A stretch of DNA of 8,891 nt from contig JAUWTX010000061.1 of the NCBI GenBank assembly GCA_030614505.1, positions 1 through 8,891 of the forward strand. The letters are read 5' to 3'. Positions 6,417-8,891 of the stretch are shown in pieces (within the stretch, counting starts at the first letter, position 1; the number at the start of each line of letters is the position of its first letter). The position numbers were made by a program, and so were the translations under genes. The notes under the pieces were generated by a model. It saw only the letters and a program-made list of their open reading frames with translations. It did no database searches and was not told the DNA's origin. The stretch is from Desulfuromonadales bacterium. GTDB lineage: Bacteria > Desulfobacterota > Desulfuromonadia > Desulfuromonadales > BM103.

Positions 6417-7687
6417 ACGCGTATCCACAAGTTCTCTTTAAAAATCGTCGGCCGGGAGAAACGGTCCTGCTGCCCGAGTACGAGAAGAGCGGTGGCTACC
6501 AGGGGCTGCGTAAAGCACTGAAGATGTCGCCAGGGGAAGTCTGTGCGCTGGTCAAGGACTCCGGTCTGCGTGGCCGTGGCGGGGCCGGGTTCCCGACGGG
6601 AATCAAATGGTCGTTTTTTCCTTCTAGTCAGCCAGGAGACAAGTACCTGGTCTGCAATGGCGATGAGATGGAACCTGGCACCTACAAGGATCGTCAGTTG
6701 CTGTTGGCCGATCCCCACCAGTTGCTGGAAGGGATGGCGATCGCCGCCTATGCTCTGCAGGCCCCGGTTGGCTATATCTTCCTGCGTTACGCTTACGAAG
6801 ACTGTTCGCTAAGGGTCGAGCGGGCTGTTAAAGAGGCGATCGCTGCCGGTTATCTGGGGAAAAACATCCTCGGTTCCGGTTTCGATGTTGAACTGCATGT
6901 GCATCGCAGTGCCGGCCGCTATATCCTCGGTGAGGAAACCTCCCTGCTTAATGGTCTTGAAGGGGGGCGGCCCAATCCGCGTTCCAAACCGCCCTTTCCT
7001 GCCCAGCGTGGACTGTTCGGCCGGCCGACCAACGTCAACAACGTTGAGACCCTGGCCACCGTGCCGCATATTCTGGCACACGGCAAGGTATGGTTCCATA
7101 ACCTGGCTCTGAACCCGGAAAGCGCTGGTACCAAGCTGTTCGGCCTGTCCGGTCACTTGAACAAGCCTGAATGTTTTGAGCTTCCTCTCGGTGTCACCCT
7201 GCGTGAAGTGGTGGATGAGTTCGGTGGCGGTGTACGCGGCGGGAAAAAGTTTAAGGCCTGTCTCCCCGGCGGGGCGTCAACCCCCTACCTGGCGGCGGAA
7301 CATCTTGACCTGATGATGGATTTCGATCCTCTCGAGGAGGTCGACAGTCGCCTCGGCACCGCAGGGGTCACGGTCTTCGATGAAGACACCTGTATGGTGG
7401 CTGTGACGCGCAACCTCAACCAGTTTTTTGCCCGGGAGAGTTGCGGCTGGTGTACGCCGTGCCGTGATGGTCTGGCGACGATTTCCTGGCTGCTCGATCG
7501 TATCGAGTTTGGCCGGGGGACTGAAGATGACCTGACCATGCTCAAAGATCAGGTGCGTAATATCAAGGGCCGTTCTTTCTGTGCCCTGGCCGAAGGCGCC
7601 ATGGGCCCGGTGGAAGCTTTGCTACGCCTCTTTGAAGATGAAATCAAGGATCATATCCGAAAAGGGTGTTGTCCATTTAAACAGTAA
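6413..7687 (+). CDS. nuoF: NADH-quinone oxidoreductase subunit F (NADH-binding, FMN, N3)
   Basis: This is the NADH-oxidising flavoprotein of complex I, 424 aa, the usual length for a stand-alone NuoF without an added ferredoxin domain. GRGGAGFPTG (54-63) is the glycine-rich NADH/FMN site, and NGDEMEPGTYKDR (82-94) and the GEETSLLNGLEGGRPNPRS segment are the next FMN/NADH motifs, close to E. coli NuoF. The 4Fe-4S cluster N3 ligands are C344, C347 and C350 (ESCGWCTPC) and C390 (SFCALAEG). ATG 6413 overlaps the TGA of the extended nuoE frame, so coupling to nuoE translation is likely. If ribosomes now stop at the TAG 75 bases upstream, that coupling could be weakened. A CC pair sits near the C-terminus (GCCPFKQ). 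No separate strong Shine-Dalgarno is visible. Confidence 0.96.
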   Translation: MNAYPQVLFKNRRPGETVLLPEYEKSGGYQGLRKALKMSPGEVCALVKDSGLRGRGGAGFPTGIKWSFFPSSQPGDKYLVCNGDEMEPGTYKDRQLLLADPHQLLEGMAIAAYALQAPVGYIFLRYAYEDCSLRVERAVKEAIAAGYLGKNILGSGFDVELHVHRSAGRYILGEETSLLNGLEGGRPNPRSKPPFPAQRGLFGRPTNVNNVETLATVPHILAHGKVWFHNLALNPESAGTKLFGLSGHLNKPECFELPLGVTLREVVDEFGGGVRGGKKFKACLPGGASTPYLAAEHLDLMMDFDPLEEVDSRLGTAGVTVFDEDTCMVAVTRNLNQFFARESCGWCTPCRDGLATISWLLDRIEFGRGTEDDLTMLKDQVRNIKGRSFCALAEGAMGPVEALLRLFEDEIKDHIRKGCCPFKQ

Positions 7688-7694
7688 CTAGGAA

Positions 7695-7766
7695 CCAGTT
7701 ATCAGTTAGCAGTGACCAGTGATTAGAAACTGATAGCTGACAACTGACAACTGACAACTGACAACT
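7695..7766. repeat. Heptamer repeat tract, CTGACAA x4 preceded by degenerate units
   Basis: Four exact copies of CTGACAA occupy 7737-7764, followed by a partial CT. Upstream, 7695-7736 can be read as six degenerate 7-base units (ccagtta, tcagtta, gcagtga, ccagtga, ttagaaa, ctgatag), some of which resemble the reverse complement of the clean unit. The tract fills nearly the whole nuoF-nuoG gap. Heptamer tracts of this kind are known in cyanobacteria as short tandemly repeated repetitive sequences; their function is unsettled. Confidence 0.8.
7697..7745. other. Imperfect hairpin between nuoF and nuoG
   Basis: Arms 7697-7713 and 7729-7745 are inverted copies with 14 of 17 positions pairing plus one G-U, around a 15-base loop. 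The right arm runs into the CTGACAA repeats. It lies 10 bases after the nuoF stop and lacks a following T-run, so it is not a normal terminator; mRNA processing or stability is possible. Confidence 0.5.
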
Positions 7767-7773
7767 AGATTCT

Positions 7774-8891
7774 ATGCCTAAACTGACTATCGACAATCTT
7801 GAAGTGACCGTGCCCGAGGGGACCAACGTCCTCGAGGCGGCGCGTGCGCTTGATATAGTCATCCCTCACTTCTGTTACCACGAAGCCCTGGGGGCGGTCG
7901 GTTCCTGTCGTCTGTGCGCCATGACGTTCCTTGAGGGTCCGGTCGAGGGGCTGCAGATGGCGTGCATGATCGAAGCCCAGGATGGCATGGTGGTCTCGTC
8001 GACTGATCCGGATGCCGTGGATCTACGCGAACATGTCATCGAGTGGGCGATGACCAATCATCCGCACGATTGCCCGGTCTGTGATGAGGGAGGTGAATGC
8101 CAGCTACAGGAGATGACGGTGGCCGGTGGCCACGGCGTGCGTCGCTACACCGGCAAGAAGTGCACCTTCATCAATCAGGATCTTGGCCCCTTTGTGCAGC
8201 AGGAAATGAACCGCTGTATCACCTGTTACCGTTGCGTGCGCACCTATCGCGACTATTGCGGCGGTAGCGACTATGGAGTCTTCGGTTCACGCAATCGGAT
8301 TCAGTACGGACGCCTTCAGGAAGGCTCGCTGGAAAGTCCCTTCTCCGGCAATATTATTGACGTCTGTCCCACCGGGGTCCTGACCAGCAAACCTTTTCGT
8401 TACAAGACGCGTCTCTGGGACCTGCAGGAGGCGCCGTCGATCTGCCCGCACTGCAGCCTCGGTTGCGCGACAGTCCCCGGTGGCCGCTATCGTGAAGTGC
8501 AGCGGGTCAAAGCCGGTATCAACCGGGAGACCAACGGTTTCTTCATCTGTGATCGCGGCCGTTTCGGTTACGATCATGTCAATCACCCGGATCGTCCACG
8601 CCAACCGCGCATTGATGGCCAGCCGTCAGTTATGGAAGAAACGTTGACTGCTGCCCGGGGGCGAGTTGCCGAGATGGTTCGTGACCATGGTCCGAACAGC
8701 GTTGCTTTCCTCGGTTCTCCTCGCGCCAGCTTTGAAGCCAATGCTCTTCTGCGTGATTGGGCTGTTGCGACAGGTTCGAAACAACTGATCTTCGAGGCAC
8801 ACCAGGGACGTGATCGTGCCGCTCGGATTCTTGCTGCCCGGCTCGGTGAACATGCCCGCAGCCTGGAGGATATCCGGCAAAGTGATTTGAT
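7774..8891 (+). CDS. nuoG: NADH-quinone oxidoreductase subunit G, 3' partial
   Basis: This is the large iron-sulfur subunit of the complex I NADH module. The frame is open from ATG 7774 to the right edge, giving ~372 residues of a protein normally of about 700-900. The ferredoxin-like N-terminus carries the 2Fe-2S N1b ligands C34, C45, C48 and C64. N5 follows with H96, C100, C103 and C109 (HPHDCPVCDEGGEC). N6b has C148, C151 and C154 (CITCYRC) and C198 (DVCPTG). A further CxxCxxxC...C set, C224, C227, C231 and C259, matches the extra N7 cluster found in E. coli and Thermus NuoG, at the entrance to a molybdopterin-oxidoreductase-like domain that has just begun. The start has no clear Shine-Dalgarno: the bases before it are the end of the CTGACAA tract and agattct. 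Translation may depend on coupling or on the repeat region. Confidence 0.96.
   Translation, partial: MPKLTIDNLEVTVPEGTNVLEAARALDIVIPHFCYHEALGAVGSCRLCAMTFLEGPVEGLQMACMIEAQDGMVVSSTDPDAVDLREHVIEWAMTNHPHDCPVCDEGGECQLQEMTVAGGHGVRRYTGKKCTFINQDLGPFVQQEMNRCITCYRCVRTYRDYCGGSDYGVFGSRNRIQYGRLQEGSLESPFSGNIIDVCPTGVLTSKPFRYKTRLWDLQEAPSICPHCSLGCATVPGGRYREVQRVKAGINRETNGFFICDRGRFGYDHVNHPDRPRQPRIDGQPSVMEETLTAARGRVAEMVRDHGPNSVAFLGSPRASFEANALLRDWAVATGSKQLIFEAHQGRDRAARILAARLGEHARSLEDIRQSDL

Noticed and set aside
7695..7766. CRISPR array
   Set aside because: The units are 7 bases with no spacers, far too short for CRISPR repeats.

Overview
The window reads as a piece of bacterial chromosome, probably from the Desulfuromonadales (Geobacter/Pelobacter/Desulfuromonas relatives). 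This placement is inferred from three things: an E. coli-type nuo operon with NuoB, NuoC and NuoD fused into one polypeptide, a PEP/pyruvate-binding-domain protein next to it, and the general codon style. It is not proven. All recognisable genes lie on the + strand.

Layout: (1) 1-2118 is the 3' part of a large protein with a pyruvate phosphate dikinase/PEP synthase-type ATP-binding domain and an extra conserved C-terminal region; its start lies left of the window. (2) 2119-2389 is a gap filled mostly by a ~167-bp imperfect palindrome (2121-2287) that resembles a dispersed, MITE- or REP-like intergenic repeat. (3) 2390-2848 is rnhA, ribonuclease HI, with all catalytic residues. (4) 2849-3012 is a short leader that may carry the nuo promoter. 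(5) From 3013 to the right edge lies the start of a nuo operon, respiratory complex I: nuoA, a fused nuoBCD, nuoE, nuoF and the first ~372 codons of nuoG. The genes are tightly packed: nuoA and nuoBCD overlap at GTGA, and the nuoE frame originally ran into the nuoF start as ATGA.

Together the nuo genes encode the NADH-input module (NuoE, F, G), the connecting quinone-reducing module (NuoB, C, D) and the first small membrane subunit (NuoA) of NADH:quinone oxidoreductase. The expected ligands for clusters N1a (NuoE), N3 (NuoF), N1b, N5, N6b and N7 (NuoG) and N2 (NuoB part) are all visible. N6a belongs to NuoI, which is not in this window.

The least ordinary signals are: an in-frame TAG that cuts the last 26 codons off nuoE although the downstream frame is still clearly NuoE-like; two different 7-bp tandem repeats at gene junctions inside the operon (GCGTGGC x3 between the Shine-Dalgarno and the likely ATG of nuoE, and CTGACAA x4 before nuoG); and the long palindrome upstream of rnhA. 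I see no tRNA, rRNA, CRISPR array, transposase or phage gene. No wholly new system is evident. The likely novelty is regulatory or evolutionary rather than a new gene set.
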